Shown here: in pieces, positions 1-9,830 of the stretch
How the letters are laid out: each line of letters starts with the position of its first letter
Position numbering within the stretch: position 1 is the stretch's first letter
Assembly (NCBI GenBank): GCA_963738835.1
Contig: CAVTYH010000001.1
Location: 372,001-436,000 of the forward strand
Direction: 5' to 3'
Source of the DNA: CAVTYH01 sp963738835
GTDB lineage: Bacteria > Planctomycetota > Planctomycetia > Pirellulales > JADZDJ01
Length of the DNA: 64,000 nt
The notes under the pieces: model-generated
Databases searched by the model: none
What the model was told of the DNA's origin: nothing
What the model saw: the letters and a program-made list of their open reading frames with translations, nothing else
Program-made: the position numbers and the translations under genes

Positions 1-954
1 TTGGCGCTAGTCATTTGGGGCGGCCACCGAACCATTTCCACTGCCCTGGGCGATTTGAAAGACCACGGCTGGCAACTGAATCAGTTGCAACCGGCCTGGG
101 CGCTGCTTTCGGGGACGTTGTATTTGATCAGCCAGTTCCCTTGCGGCTGGTTTTGGCACGGCGTGCTGAATGGTTTGGGGCAACGGGTTGAACTGCCCAG
201 AGCACTGCGGGCGTACTACATCGGACACCTTGGAAAATACGTGCCCGGCAAAGCGATGGTGGTTGTCTTGCGCACTGCGCTCGTCGGGCAGCCGCATGTA
301 AAAACTTCGCTAGCCGTAGTGGCCGTGTTCTATGAAACGTTCACGACGATGGCCTGCGGCGCTGCTTTGGCCGCGATTTTCTTGCTGGCAGGCCATCGCG
401 ACAAGCCGTGGCTGATTGTTGGATCGGTGGCACTTATCGGCTTGGTTGGATTACCGACAATTCCATCGGTCTTTATTCGACTCCTGCGACTCATGCGGAT
501 TGTTCGGGCCGAGCCCAATTTGGCAGCGGTTGCCGAAGGGACAACGCCGATTGAGACGGTCAGCTCAGCAATTCATCTGCGCCCGGCATTGCTCCTGCGT
601 GGTTGGCTCACGATTGTTTCGGGCTGGATTTTGGCGGGCGCCAGCCTGTGGGCCGCAGTTCGAGCGATCGGCGTGGAAAACACGAATCTAATCACCGACC
701 TGCCGCTGTACACCGCCACCGTGGCATTGGCGGTGGTACTGGGTTTTGTGTCGATGTTGCCTGCGGGCGTCGGGGTTCGCGATGTTGCTTTGATGGAATT
801 GCTGGCCCCGCATTTGGAGCAGTTAGTGCCGCAGAAGGGTCAGTTATTAGCGTTGGTCGCCGTAGTCGTTCTGCGATTGATTTGGCTGACGGCTGAAGTC
901 GTACTTTCCGCAATCCTGTATCCGCTGGGCCGAACTGCATCCGGCGCAAAGTGA
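1..954 (+). CDS. UPF0104/flippase-like integral membrane protein (5' partial)
   Basis: This is a multi-spanning membrane protein with several long hydrophobic stretches. It carries the two signatures of the lysylphosphatidylglycerol-synthase transmembrane family (UPF0104, AglD-like): a GHLGKYVPGK segment near residue 75 and an LPAGVGVRDVALME segment near residue 257. Members are thought to flip or handle lipid-linked intermediates; the substrate cannot be read from sequence. The reading frame is open at base 1 and begins with a TTG, so the true start probably lies upstream and the protein is cut by the window edge. The next genes are a family-2 glycosyltransferase and a GT-C-like membrane protein on the same strand, which suggests a lipid-linked sugar operon. 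Family confident, role inferred. Confidence 0.8.
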   Translation: MALVIWGGHRTISTALGDLKDHGWQLNQLQPAWALLSGTLYLISQFPCGWFWHGVLNGLGQRVELPRALRAYYIGHLGKYVPGKAMVVVLRTALVGQPHVKTSLAVVAVFYETFTTMACGAALAAIFLLAGHRDKPWLIVGSVALIGLVGLPTIPSVFIRLLRLMRIVRAEPNLAAVAEGTTPIETVSSAIHLRPALLLRGWLTIVSGWILAGASLWAAVRAIGVENTNLITDLPLYTATVALAVVLGFVSMLPAGVGVRDVALMELLAPHLEQLVPQKGQLLALVAVVVLRLIWLTAEVVLSAILYPLGRTASGAK

Positions 955-1058
955 ATTACCGCAGGACTTGGTGTATCCTGGACAATTACGCGGTTGTTGG
1001 CATCATTTTCCGCTAAGCAGCAAGCGACCAGTCCCCACTAGAACTCCAAATTGATTTC

Positions 1059-2027
1059 ATGCTCTCCATCGTCATTCCTGCGCTGAACGAGGTGGAAAGC
1101 CTTGCGCCGTTGCATGGGGAATTGAGCGCCGCGGCGGCGGCCAATGACTACGATGTTGAACTCATCTTTGTCGACGATGGGTCTAGCGACGGTTCTTGGA
1201 ACGTCATTCGACAACTATCGGCCAGCGATCCCCGGGTTCGTGGCATTCGTTTTCGCCGTCGGTTCGGTAAAGCGGCGGCGCTGAACGCCGGCTTTCAAGC
1301 GGCACGAGGTGACACAATCATCACGCTGGATGCCGATCTGCAGGACGACCCGCGCGAGATTCCAAAGTTTCTCGCCAAGATGGACGAGGGTTGTGACGTC
1401 GTCAGCGGCTGGAAGCAAACGCGCTACGATCCCTGGCATAAAGTGCTTCCGTCTCGCGTTTTCAATTGGCTTGTGAGCCGACTGACGGGGGTGCAACTGC
1501 ACGATCACAACTGCGGGATGAAAAGCTATCGCCGCGAAATTTTTGACGAAGTGCGGCTCTACGGCGAATTGCACCGCTTCGTGCCGGTGCTGGCAGATGC
1601 CCGCGGATTTAAGGTCGGCGAAGTGGTCATCAATCACCGACCGAGGAAGTTCGGTAAGTCAAAATACGGCGTGGGCCGAATCGCCAAAGGATTTCTCGAT
1701 TTGCTGACCGTGAAATTTCTGACCGGTTTCGGCCAGCGGCCACAGCATCTGTTGGGAATGGTTGGCCTGCTGTTTTTCTTTCTGGGATTTGCCGGGCTGG
1801 CATATTTGAGCGTCTATTGGTTGCTGACCCACTTGCATCCCGATTGGAAATGGCCGCCTCTTCACGAACGACCGGCCTTGCTGTATTCGCTGGGTTCGCT
1901 ATTGTTGGGCGGACAACTAATGTCGATCGGGTTTCTGGCCGAGCTAATTACCGCCTATCACGGCCGCGATTCCGATACGTATTCGATTGCCGAACGGTTG
2001 AACGAACCGGATAAATCCAGTCGATGA
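1059..2027 (+). CDS. Family 2 glycosyltransferase, DPM1/GtrB-like
   Basis: The N-terminal GT-A domain starts MLSIVIPALNE. It has the nucleotide-binding DDGSSDGS motif near residue 40, the metal-binding DADLQDDP motif near residue 90, and the family signature FGKSKYG near residue 205. Two C-terminal hydrophobic segments (about 235-260 and 275-300) anchor it in the membrane. This is the layout of polyprenyl-phosphate mannosyl/glucosyl transferases, which move a sugar from a nucleotide donor to a lipid carrier on the cytoplasmic face. The length of 322 aa is normal for the type. Its stop overlaps the start of the next gene by 4 nt (ATGA), so the two are translationally coupled. The sugar donor is unknown. 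Confidence 0.9.
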   Translation: MLSIVIPALNEVESLAPLHGELSAAAAANDYDVELIFVDDGSSDGSWNVIRQLSASDPRVRGIRFRRRFGKAAALNAGFQAARGDTIITLDADLQDDPREIPKFLAKMDEGCDVVSGWKQTRYDPWHKVLPSRVFNWLVSRLTGVQLHDHNCGMKSYRREIFDEVRLYGELHRFVPVLADARGFKVGEVVINHRPRKFGKSKYGVGRIAKGFLDLLTVKFLTGFGQRPQHLLGMVGLLFFFLGFAGLAYLSVYWLLTHLHPDWKWPPLHERPALLYSLGSLLLGGQLMSIGFLAELITAYHGRDSDTYSIAERLNEPDKSSR

Positions 2028-3659
2028 GCAGCGATCCACAACTGGTTATCAAGTCGCCGCAATCTGCCGACGCGCTGCTCAGCAAGTCGCCGGGCGGCGG
2101 TCCTCCTCCGTGGAAGCCGCCCCTGGACAAGAAAATCACGGATGATCCCCGTGCTTCGCTTCGCCGTAGCGTGTATGCGCTGCTGATCGCCATTTCGGCG
2201 GGCGTGATGACGGGCCGTGTGCTGGCCGTGAACGCGGTCGATCAAATCGGCGCGGAAAACGTCCTCAAAAAGGAAGGCCGTGAAGATTGGCAAAAGCAGC
2301 GGCCATTCCTGAGCGGCAACGATCGCAGCCGCTGGCTGACCGCGCAGGGCGCTGGTCGAGAAAGGCACCTATGCCATCGATCAGTACGTGACCGACCCGA
2401 AAACGTATCCCAATTGGGATACGATCGACATGGTGATGCACAAAGATTCCTCGGACGTGGCCCATCTTTACAGCAGCAAACCACCGCTATTGGCCACGCT
2501 TTATGCGGCTCCGTATTGGGTTGTCTACAAAGTCACGGGTGTAATCGGCGGCACTCCGGCGACCTTGGGCACCCAGCCTTATGAAATTGGCCGGGGGATA
2601 ATTTTGCTCGTGAATGTTTTGCCGCTGGTAGTGTACTTCTTTATGTTAACAAAGATCGTGGAGCGATACGGCCGCACCGATTGGGGCCGAATTTTCGTGA
2701 TTGCCGCCGCCACGTTTGGCACATTTCTCACGACGTTCGCCGTGGTAATCAACAATCATCTACCGGCCGCGGTGGGCGCGGTTATCACACTCTATGCGGC
2801 GCTGCGAATTTGGTACGACGGCGAAGAGCGACTCCGCTATTTCGTGCTGGCTGGTCTTTTTGCTGCGTTCACAGCCTCGTGCGAGTTGCCGGCGCTGTCG
2901 TTCTTCGCATTGCTCACCGCTGGGCTGCTCTGGAAATTTCCCCGACCAACGCTGATCGCCTACACGCCGACGGCGCTCGTGGTTGTAATTGCATTTTTTG
3001 CCACGAATTGGCTCGCTCATCGGAGTCTGATCCCGCCTTATGCACATCGGGAACATAATCGCAGCGGAGAGGCGAATCCGAATTATTATCAGAACACGTT
3101 GACGCTTGACTCCGGTCAAACCGTCACGCTGCGAGGCAATCCCGATAACTGGTACGACTATGAATTCAGCCGTACCGATGGCCGTATCGCGCAAAGCTAT
3201 TGGCGAAATCCGCAAGGAATCGACGCGGGCGAGCCATCGATTGCGAAGTACGCGTTCAATGTGCTGATCGGCCATCACGGCATTTTTTCACTCACGCCGA
3301 TTTGGCTCTTGGCACTTCCAGGCATCTTTTTACTCTGGTGGAGCAGTGAGTATCGGCTCCGCGATCTGGCGATATCAGTCGCGCTCATCACCGTGGTGTG
3401 TGTTGTGTTCTACATTCTTCGACCCACGGTGGAGCGCAATTACGGCGGCATGACGTCGGGCTTTCGCTGGGTCTTCTGGCTCGCGCCGCTGTGGCTCGTG
3501 GCGGTGTTGCCCGCGGCCGACAAACTATCGGTGTCTCGCTGGGGTCGATGCTTGGGGTGTATTCTTCTGGCGCTCTCCGGACTATCTGCCAGCTATCCAA
3601 TATGGAATCCTTGGACGCAGCCCTGGCTCGCGCACCTCTGGGATTACATGGGCTGGTAG
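2024..3659 (+). CDS. GT-C-like polytopic membrane protein, one frameshift
   Basis: The gene starts inside the stop of the glycosyltransferase. The first part (to about 2345) has a Pro-rich cytoplasmic N-terminus and a first membrane helix. The second part continues in another frame from VEKGTYAIDQYVTDPKTYP to a C-terminus with many hydrophobic helices. Removing one base near 2346 restores a continuous protein of about 544 aa through TARALVEKGTYAID. The architecture (a long extracytoplasmic loop after helix 1, then many helices) and the operon partner suggest a GT-C glycosyltransferase using a polyprenyl-phosphate sugar, but no diagnostic motif proves this. The single-base insertion is probably a sequence error, because both halves look intact. 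Confidence 0.6.
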
Positions 3660-3786
3660 GTCAGGGGGCGGTCTGACGGTGCAACTGGCCCTGGCGTCAT
3701 CGTGATAAAACCATTTCCTGGCCAACATCGGCAAAAACAGGAGGCCTGCGGAAGATTAAACTTGTGTTAGCGACCCCCTAGCGTGG

Positions 3787-3818
3787 TATAATGTTCTGGT
3801 TGCGGTTTTCGGACCGCA
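3787..3818 (+). promoter_or_regulatory. Extended -10 promoter and 5' UTR hairpin before the pentapeptide gene
   Basis: A consensus TATAAT at 3787-3792 is preceded by TG one base upstream (TGGTATAAT), an extended -10. There is no clear -35. The transcript would begin near 3799 and immediately form a small hairpin, TGCGGT (3801-3806) pairing with ACCGCA (3813-3818). The rest of 3660-3899 holds nothing else I can recognise. The sequence match is seen; promoter function is inferred. Confidence 0.5.
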
Positions 3819-3899
3819 GCCGACGGAGAGGGGCAAACCTGCGTCGATCTATCTGATCAGTAGCGATTCGCACCCCGGGCTAAGGCTCAAGGTGCAGCC

Positions 3900-4549
3900 A
3901 TGATCCAGATCCGGCACAAGTCGACCGGCGCCGTCCTGTTGGAATTGGATGCCGACTCGCTGGCTGGCGCAAAACTGACTGGCGCTAAACTTCAAGGCGC
4001 CAGCCTGCAGGCCGCCGATTTGCGCGGAGCCTATATCAGCAACGCCGATCTGCGCGAATGTGATCTGCGCGGAGCGAACCTGGCTGATGCCAATTTGAAT
4101 GGCACGGCGCTCGATTCTGCCAACGCCGCCCATGCGAATTTCAGGGGCGCCGATCTTACGGATTGCTCTTTGGTGGGGGCGGATTTGTCAGACACTAATC
4201 TGGAAGGTGTGAATATCCGCTACGGCCGATTGACAGGCGCAAATCTGTCGGCGCGAATCTCACCAAGTCGGATTTGAGCATGACCGACCTGCGTGCTAAT
4301 TTGAGCGGAGCGATCCTGCAAAAAGCCGATTTGCGCACTGCCGACTTGACTGGCGCGAACCTAATGGGCGCCAATTTGGAGGAAGCGAATCTCACCGGAG
4401 CAAATCTGACTTGTGCCATCATGGCTCGTGCCCGGCTCCGGGGTGCTATCGACAAGACGGGGAAACACGCAGCCGTCGTGGCAGGCGCAGGTGCTGGCGG
4501 CAGTAAGACAGCGGCCAAGCCGAGCCGGCCGTGGTGGCAATTCTGGTGA
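3900..4549 (+). CDS. Pentapeptide repeat protein, one frameshift
   Basis: After a short N-terminal segment (MIQIRHKSTGAVLLELDADS) the protein consists of about 35 consecutive A(D/N)LxG-type pentapeptides, for example GANLADANLNG. They would fold as a right-handed quadrilateral beta-helix. The frame breaks at about 4253, where one G is missing: adding it gives GANLSGANLTKSDLSMTDL and joins the two halves into about 216 aa. The C-terminal tail is Ala/Gly/Lys-rich and ends WWQFW. No signal peptide is seen, so it is probably cytoplasmic. Such proteins range from DNA mimics (the Qnr type) to unknown scaffolds; nothing here selects a function. Confidence 0.8.
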
Positions 4550-4668
4550 TCGATTGCCACTGCGAATCATGAACTGATGAATGACGCGTCTTGTTCCGCG
4601 ACGCGAATGCGCCGTACACTGGCGTTGCAACTTGTCGATCGTTCGTCCTGCACTCAGCGGCTGCATTC

Positions 4669-5223
4669 GTGAATCACGATCAACTTTGGGCACCGTGGCG
4701 GATCGGTTACATCACCGGCGACAAAGCAAGGGCCATCGCTGCTTGGCCGGAGAGTGATCTCACGTGGGAGCCGGGCGCCAATCAGAACTGTTTCATCTGC
4801 CGCGCCGTTGCCGATAAGTCAATTGGCGGTCCTCGCGAAAACCTGGTCGTCCATCGCACGGCCGACGCCATCGCAATTCTCAATCGTTATCCGTACAACA
4901 ACGGCCATTTGCTCGTGGCGCCGTTGCGGCACAAAGCACGGTTGGACGAGCTGACCGATGCAGAGCATTTGGCGCTCATGCGTCTTATTACCCAGTCATG
5001 CGAAGCGCTAGAGCGGACGATGAAGGCCGAGGGTTTTAACATTGGCTTGAACTTGGGCCGAGTCGCCGGAGCTGGTTTGCCGGGCCATTTGCACTGGCAT
5101 GTTGTTCCGCGGTGGAATGGCGATACGAATTTCATGCCGGTATTGGCTGGCGTCGATGTACTCCCACAGGCGTTGGAGGCGGCGTTTGAAATTTTGCAGG
5201 CAGCAATGAATTCCGCACCCTGA
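4669..5223 (+). CDS. HIT-family hydrolase/phosphorylase (Ap4A-type)
   Basis: The histidine triad HLHWHV lies near residue 135. The N-terminus, DQLWAPWRIGYI, and a zinc-type CFIC pair near residue 40 match the diadenosine-tetraphosphate phosphorylase/HIT branch, which hydrolyses or phosphorolyses dinucleoside polyphosphates. I chose the GTG at 4669 (VNHDQLWAPW) because family members begin at that point and the upstream in-frame residues look non-coding. The protein would have 184 aa, typical for this group, and be cytoplasmic. It is followed after about 5 nt by an AI-2E/PerM-type gene on the same strand. Confidence 0.85.
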   Translation: MNHDQLWAPWRIGYITGDKARAIAAWPESDLTWEPGANQNCFICRAVADKSIGGPRENLVVHRTADAIAILNRYPYNNGHLLVAPLRHKARLDELTDAEHLALMRLITQSCEALERTMKAEGFNIGLNLGRVAGAGLPGHLHWHVVPRWNGDTNFMPVLAGVDVLPQALEAAFEILQAAMNSAP

Positions 5224-5228
5224 CGTGC

Positions 5229-6344
5229 ATGACTCGCCTTATCGAGTTCTCAATGAATCTATCCGCCGCCGCCATGAACCGCGTTATCTCGTTGGTTGTG
5301 CTGCTAGCGCTGGTGTTGATTTTCGGCGGCCTGTTTTACTTGGTGGTATTCCGGTTCTTTGTGCCGCTGTTTCTGGCGGCCCTGTTTGCGTTGCTGTTCG
5401 AACCGCTGCATCAATGGTTCAAAGTCCGCTGCAGGGAATACGATCGCGTCGCTGCTGGAATTACAACCATTGTGATCTTGCTGATTGTTCTGGTGCCAAC
5501 CGTGGCCGTGGTTTACGAGGGCGCTCATGATGCCGTCCGGATGATGCGCGGTGCCGATAAAGTGCATGTCGACTCGCAATCGTTCGATCACCTCATTGAG
5601 CACGTCAACGATTGGTTCTCGTTGCACCTCGATCCCAAAGAAGTGCGGCAAGACTTGGGGACAAAAATTAACGAATGGCTGGGTCCCATCGCCAGCAAAA
5701 CACCCACGTTCCTCATCGATTTTTTGATCGGCTGCTTTGTGTTCATTCTCGCTCTGTATTATTTTCTGGCCGACGGCCAGCAGATGCTCGACACGGTCAC
5801 GCGACTGGTGCCACTTGAACATCACAATCAGCGGCGGCTGATCGACGAGTTCGACGAAATCAGCCGGGCCGTGGTCAGTTCGCATCTGCTGGGGGGCGTT
5901 GTGATCGCGGTACTGACCGGCATCGGCTACTACTTTGCCGGTTTGAAATCGATCTTCCTGCTGATGATGCTCACATTCTTGGGATCGATGATTCCCATTG
6001 TCGGCTCGGCTTCGATCTGGCTAACGGTCTGTTTGTGGCTCGTGTTTGTCGATGAGCATCTGTGGACTGGCATTGTGCTGGGAATATTTTGCCTGGCGAT
6101 TGTCACCGTCGTAGATTCGATTCTCAAACCGGCTCTGCTGCACGGGCAATCGAAACTGAATCCGCTCTTGGCCGTGCTCAGCGTGCTGGGTGGAGTTTCG
6201 GCGCTGGGCCCGATTGGCGTTTTCGTCGGGCCGATGGCGGTGGCGTTTTTACAAGTCGGCCTGAATATGTTGCACAGCGAGCTCGCCGATATGAACGCAG
6301 AGCCTGCCGCAGATTCGAGCACGCCAATTAATCCAGTCAATTAG
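5229..6344 (+). CDS. AI-2E transporter/PerM family membrane protein
   Basis: This 371-aa polytopic protein begins with two hydrophobic segments (residues about 14-65). It then has a third helix and a soluble middle region, and a C-terminal block of helices containing GSMIPIVGSASIW and LGPIGVFVGPMAVAF, the conserved segments of the UPF0118/PerM family. Members export small molecules or act in Na+/H+ exchange; the named AI-2 role applies to few of them. The start at 5229 is one of two nearby ATGs (the other is at 5253). It probably shares a transcript with the HIT gene. Family confident, substrate unknown. Confidence 0.87.
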   Translation: MTRLIEFSMNLSAAAMNRVISLVVLLALVLIFGGLFYLVVFRFFVPLFLAALFALLFEPLHQWFKVRCREYDRVAAGITTIVILLIVLVPTVAVVYEGAHDAVRMMRGADKVHVDSQSFDHLIEHVNDWFSLHLDPKEVRQDLGTKINEWLGPIASKTPTFLIDFLIGCFVFILALYYFLADGQQMLDTVTRLVPLEHHNQRRLIDEFDEISRAVVSSHLLGGVVIAVLTGIGYYFAGLKSIFLLMMLTFLGSMIPIVGSASIWLTVCLWLVFVDEHLWTGIVLGIFCLAIVTVVDSILKPALLHGQSKLNPLLAVLSVLGGVSALGPIGVFVGPMAVAFLQVGLNMLHSELADMNAEPAADSSTPINPVN

Positions 6345-6467
6345 ACCGGCGTTGCACACTGGCGGCCGACAGTGTTACGTTGGTCTTCCAGCACAAAGGC
6401 TGCTTGATTTCCAGTGCCTTTGGCGCAGCCGCAGTTGTAACTCCACCAGTTTTGTCCGGGTCTTACC

Positions 6468-7385
6468 ATGCTTTATTGCAAATCATCCCTTTCATTCGTC
6501 GCGGTCTTACTCCCTTTGGGAACGCTACTTCTGGTCGCTGAAGTTGCCAAAGCCGTCGATTTTGGCTGGCAAGAATTGCCCGGCGGCGGGATCGAATATC
6601 TGGTGCAGGTCGAACCGTCGCTTGTCGATTCGTTCCGCCAGGGGGGCTTTGCCAGCGATATTCCGCCCGGCCTGCGTGATGTCCGCCGTATCCGGATCGT
6701 TGTGGGGGAAAAAGAACTGCCGAATCAGAACAACTTGGATGGGCCGAAGGTGACACGAGCCGCAGAGACGCAATCGACCGTCTCAAAGATAAGTGACGAT
6801 CCGAACAGGAAGATTGATCACGGTTCGCCGGACGACTCAAGAAACGGCGGGGCACAAGCGATCGAGGCCACGGCGCCCTCGTCGACTTTCAACACCGCGG
6901 AATCTGGCAGCCAACCGGCGAAATCGAAGACACCGCCGGCGATGCTGGATCCCAGCAATTTGATGTCGGCGATTCCGTTCTTTCAGCCAGGGCGAACGCG
7001 AAGCACGACGACGACCAATCCGGCTCTTCCGCCGCCAGACACTGGTACGCTGGCCAATCGATCTGCAACGGAGCCCGGGGCGATTTCCACCGGCTGGCCG
7101 AACGACAAAATCGAGCCCCCAGTGTGGAAAGAAGATTCGCGACCGCGCGCCGGCAACGATCCGGCCGCGAGTTACTTGGCGGTCAATGCGGCCAAGCCGG
7201 ACAGTTCCACGCCGGAGACCGTGCCATCTGCACCCAACGCGTGGCTGCCGCTGATGTTGGCGCTGTTGGCATTGTTCTTGTCGCTGGGGGCCAACGTGTA
7301 TCTGGTATGGATCCACCAGGGCGTACGGGCAAAGTATCTAGCCCTGGCCGAGCGCCGTGGTGGCGATGTGGCAACTGCGATGTAA
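6468..7385 (+). CDS. Hypothetical secreted/membrane-anchored protein
   Basis: I do not recognise a family. The 305-aa protein has an N-terminal signal-like segment (about residues 1-28, ending AKAVDFGW). A short conserved-looking region, LPGGGIEYLVQVEP, follows, then a long Pro/Ser/Thr-rich low-complexity stretch, and a C-terminal transmembrane helix (about 255-280) before a short basic tail. The layout is that of an extracytoplasmic linker protein tethered by its C-terminus. The opening YLVQVEP region recurs in my memory of planctomycete hypothetical proteins, but I cannot confirm this. It faces a convergent hypothetical gene at 7443. Confidence 0.6.
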   Translation: MLYCKSSLSFVAVLLPLGTLLLVAEVAKAVDFGWQELPGGGIEYLVQVEPSLVDSFRQGGFASDIPPGLRDVRRIRIVVGEKELPNQNNLDGPKVTRAAETQSTVSKISDDPNRKIDHGSPDDSRNGGAQAIEATAPSSTFNTAESGSQPAKSKTPPAMLDPSNLMSAIPFFQPGRTRSTTTTNPALPPPDTGTLANRSATEPGAISTGWPNDKIEPPVWKEDSRPRAGNDPAASYLAVNAAKPDSSTPETVPSAPNAWLPLMLALLALFLSLGANVYLVWIHQGVRAKYLALAERRGGDVATAM

Positions 7386-7442
7386 TTGTTCCGCTAAACC
7401 GAAAGCGCCCCTGAGATTCGGCCAAACGGTAAACGGCACAGC

Positions 7443-8420
7443 TTATTGTCGGCCGCGCACAGCGGGTTTTTGCGGTTCAGCAGCCGCGGATTGCACCACG
7501 CCAGTCAGGATGGAATTCGTGTCGTTTTCCGCCAGTTCCACGCCAGCAAGTTTGGACGCAACTTGATCGGTCATCGCGACAAACTCGTCGCGGCGGCTCG
7601 GTTCGATACGGGTCAATTTGGTGGCCAAACGTTGCATCCCCCGGGGATTCGATTCCGCGGTGCGCGAAACGCTGCCCAGGAATCCGACGGTCTCTTCAAA
7701 ATTGTGGTCGATCGTGCGCCCCACTAGCCCCTGGAAGATTTTCGCGAGCAGCTCCACGCCGACGTTTTCAACATGCAGAAACGTATCTAGCCTTACCGTC
7801 ACGTAGTACCGTCCGTTGGTGTCGCGCTGCGACGCCGTTTTAATTACCCCCACGCACTCGCCGCGCACCGCTTTTGGAAACAGCGGCCCTTCGTACAGGC
7901 CTTCGGCATAAATGATTTCCGTATCGCGATTGCGATAGACAATTTCCGCCCGCGCGGTGGTGCCGTCGCCGTCGGAACAACGGAAGCGATTGCCGTCGAT
8001 GCGGTCGAGCTTTACATTTGTGATGCCCATCAACTGCCAGATGTTGACGATGATGTCGGGATTGCTCTCCATGAAGCCGAACAGTTCCGGCTCGCAATCG
8101 ACCACTTGAATCGGCAGCCGGCGGAACAAACTGGTGTCGTTCAGCACGGCGGTGACTTTTGCCCGAGATTCAGCCGGAAGTTTATCGAGAGTAATTGCGC
8201 GGATGGCATCGTCATGAGCCGCGTGGCTGGTCGTGGCCTTCGGAGCTGGTTCAGCAGTCCAGGCTCTCGCGCCTGACAGCGCAACTGAGATTGCGCCGAA
8301 TGAACCAGCGACGGCGATGAAAACCAGCCGTCTGCGTCGCGCAGCGGCATTTTGCCTGCGCAGCGCCGGCCACGTTCGCACAATTCTGCATATCCCCCCT
8401 CCGAATTCCCACGGCAACAT
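7443..8420 (-). CDS. Hypothetical exported protein
   Basis: This 325-aa protein has an Arg-rich N-terminus (AAARRRRL), a hydrophobic segment at about residues 31-50 and an Ala-rich cleavage area, consistent with an exported or membrane-anchored protein. The rest is soluble with mixed alpha/beta composition: an ITLDKLPAESRAKVTAVLND segment, a central part with many charged residues, and an Ala-rich end. I see no catalytic motif or repeat. It may be a planctomycete-specific family. It is separated by 222 nt from the next gene on the same strand, and that gap holds the AGGTGCC repeat at 8588. Confidence 0.55.
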   Translation of the reverse strand: MLPWEFGGGICRIVRTWPALRRQNAAARRRRLVFIAVAGSFGAISVALSGARAWTAEPAPKATTSHAAHDDAIRAITLDKLPAESRAKVTAVLNDTSLFRRLPIQVVDCEPELFGFMESNPDIIVNIWQLMGITNVKLDRIDGNRFRCSDGDGTTARAEIVYRNRDTEIIYAEGLYEGPLFPKAVRGECVGVIKTASQRDTNGRYYVTVRLDTFLHVENVGVELLAKIFQGLVGRTIDHNFEETVGFLGSVSRTAESNPRGMQRLATKLTRIEPSRRDEFVAMTDQVASKLAGVELAENDTNSILTGVVQSAAAEPQKPAVRGRQ

Positions 8421-8587
8421 TTGCCGTCTATAGGGATACTTCGGCTTGTAGGGGGCATTCAGGATAGAGAAATTTTGCGGCTGCTTAAGGGCAGCCGCGG
8501 AGACTTTATCTCAGACAGAACCATCCGACGGAAAATTGCCCAAATCATCAGGTTTGCGCATTCGACTTTTGCACGACCGGGAGAAAC

Positions 8588-8621
8588 AGGTGCCAAAGTC
8601 GAAAAAATCCGAGAGATTTGA
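8588..8621. repeat. Dispersed AGGTGCCAAAGTCG element, copy 1
   Basis: The 19-base string from 8588 to 8606 (AGGTGCCAAAGTCG followed by five A) recurs exactly at 54456-54474. Similarity extends on both sides: a GAG...ATTTGA end on the right and a GACTTTTGC...CCGG-like start on the left. Both copies lie just beyond the 3' end of a minus-strand gene and in the same orientation relative to it. The function is unknown; it could be a 3'-UTR processing or terminator-like element. Confidence 0.6.
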
Positions 8622-8642
8622 AGGTTGGCTGCCATCGTCAAA

Positions 8643-9705
8643 CTATCGCGCCAGCTTCGCTTTCAAAACCTCAAATTGCCGCTTTCGTGTTGAAGGATCG
8701 GCGGCCGGATCAAACTCGAGTTTGCTGCCAACCAACGCTGCGAGCTGGCCCGACGCTATCTGTCTTGTGGATTCGTTCTCATCCGACAGCAGCCCGAGCC
8801 ACAGCTTGCGATCGCCCAGCAACCGCAACACGATGCTATCTGGCTTGTCTTCAGCGAATTCATCGTAAGCGTCAATGAGAGCGGAAACCCGTCGCCACTG
8901 CTCGGCATCAAGATCGCGCCGCTCGAGGTTCTGAAGATATGGCAGCGGCGCGCGTCCTGCCATCTGCAGTTCCCGTTCCGCGCTGGCGAACAGAAAACCG
9001 CGGATCGCCCAAGGCCGCCACAAGGGCCGCCCAGCGGGCCCGTTGATCTTCACGACGATCAGCAGCGGCCTTGAGCAGTTGCTGCCGTGCATCGGCCGCT
9101 GTGCTGGCCAATCGCCAATCCGCTCGCAGTGATTCCAGCAGCGGAATGAGATGCTGTTCGCTAATCTTTGGTTCCGTAATGAGAAGATGCCACAGTGACG
9201 GAGCCTCGATTTTTTGGGTTTGGCCGCCAGTCGTGACGAGCAGAGAAACCGGGCCCATTCCGCTTTGCCGCAGTTCGACGATTTCCTTTTCGACTTTGGC
9301 CGGAGAATTTGCCGGTTGCGATGCGATGCCGGCTGCTTTGCTCGGCACAACTGGCATAGATTCCCGACGGATCGCAACCCGCTGCGCGGCGGCTTCGCCA
9401 TGCACAATTTCAGCGCTGAAATGTTCGGTGGATGTGATTGAATCGTAGTGCGCCGAGCTGTTGGAATCTGTGCCGTCGACCGCTAAATCTTCGTGGCGGT
9501 CGCCAACATCCTCGCGGACCTGGCCGCTTGAATTGAAGACGGCATCGATTCGGCCGCCGATGATTTCCAACCGCACCCAACCTTGTCGTGCCCACAAACT
9601 GCTAGATGGCGCTGCTAAAACCTCGGTCCGAACTGAATCTTGACCCAGCGCCGCACAAATCGGCGTCAGTAAAATTGCGATCACCACCAAAATCGTCGAA
9701 CGCAT
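8643..9705 (-). CDS. Secreted protein with a HEAT-like C-terminal region, one frameshift
   Basis: Translation starts best at 9705 (MRSTILVVIAILL), where an AGGTGG ribosome-binding site sits a few bases upstream. A signal peptide ends near ALGQD. The N-terminal half is soluble and unrecognised. After about 8985 the frame changes; dropping one base joins GDPRFSVRQ to AERELQMAGRAPLPYLQN, the pattern of the HEAT-like repeats common in planctomycete secreted proteins. The C-terminus then continues as helical repeat sequence to 8643. The rejoined length is about 353 aa. It probably acts extracytoplasmically as a binding scaffold. The break is probably a sequence error. Confidence 0.55.
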
Positions 9706-9830
9706 AAACCACCTGGGCTGCATACACAAGACGCCAGTCTTAAAGGCGCTAAATGTAGTGTAACACGCCTCTCGCTTTCGGCCAGCATTTTAGAGTGCCG
9801 ACCCGATGTGCAATTAGCAAAGGCCCCGGT

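Noticed and set aside
2340..2350. Programmed frameshifting as the explanation for the broken genes
   Set aside because: No common slippery heptamer or downstream pseudoknot is seen at the junctions, and the shifts occur in both directions in unrelated genes.
2404..2423. Perfect 20-bp palindrome CGTATCCCAATTGGGATACG
   Set aside because: It lies inside well-conserved coding sequence (TYPNWDTID) and matches no other site in the window, so chance is the simplest explanation.
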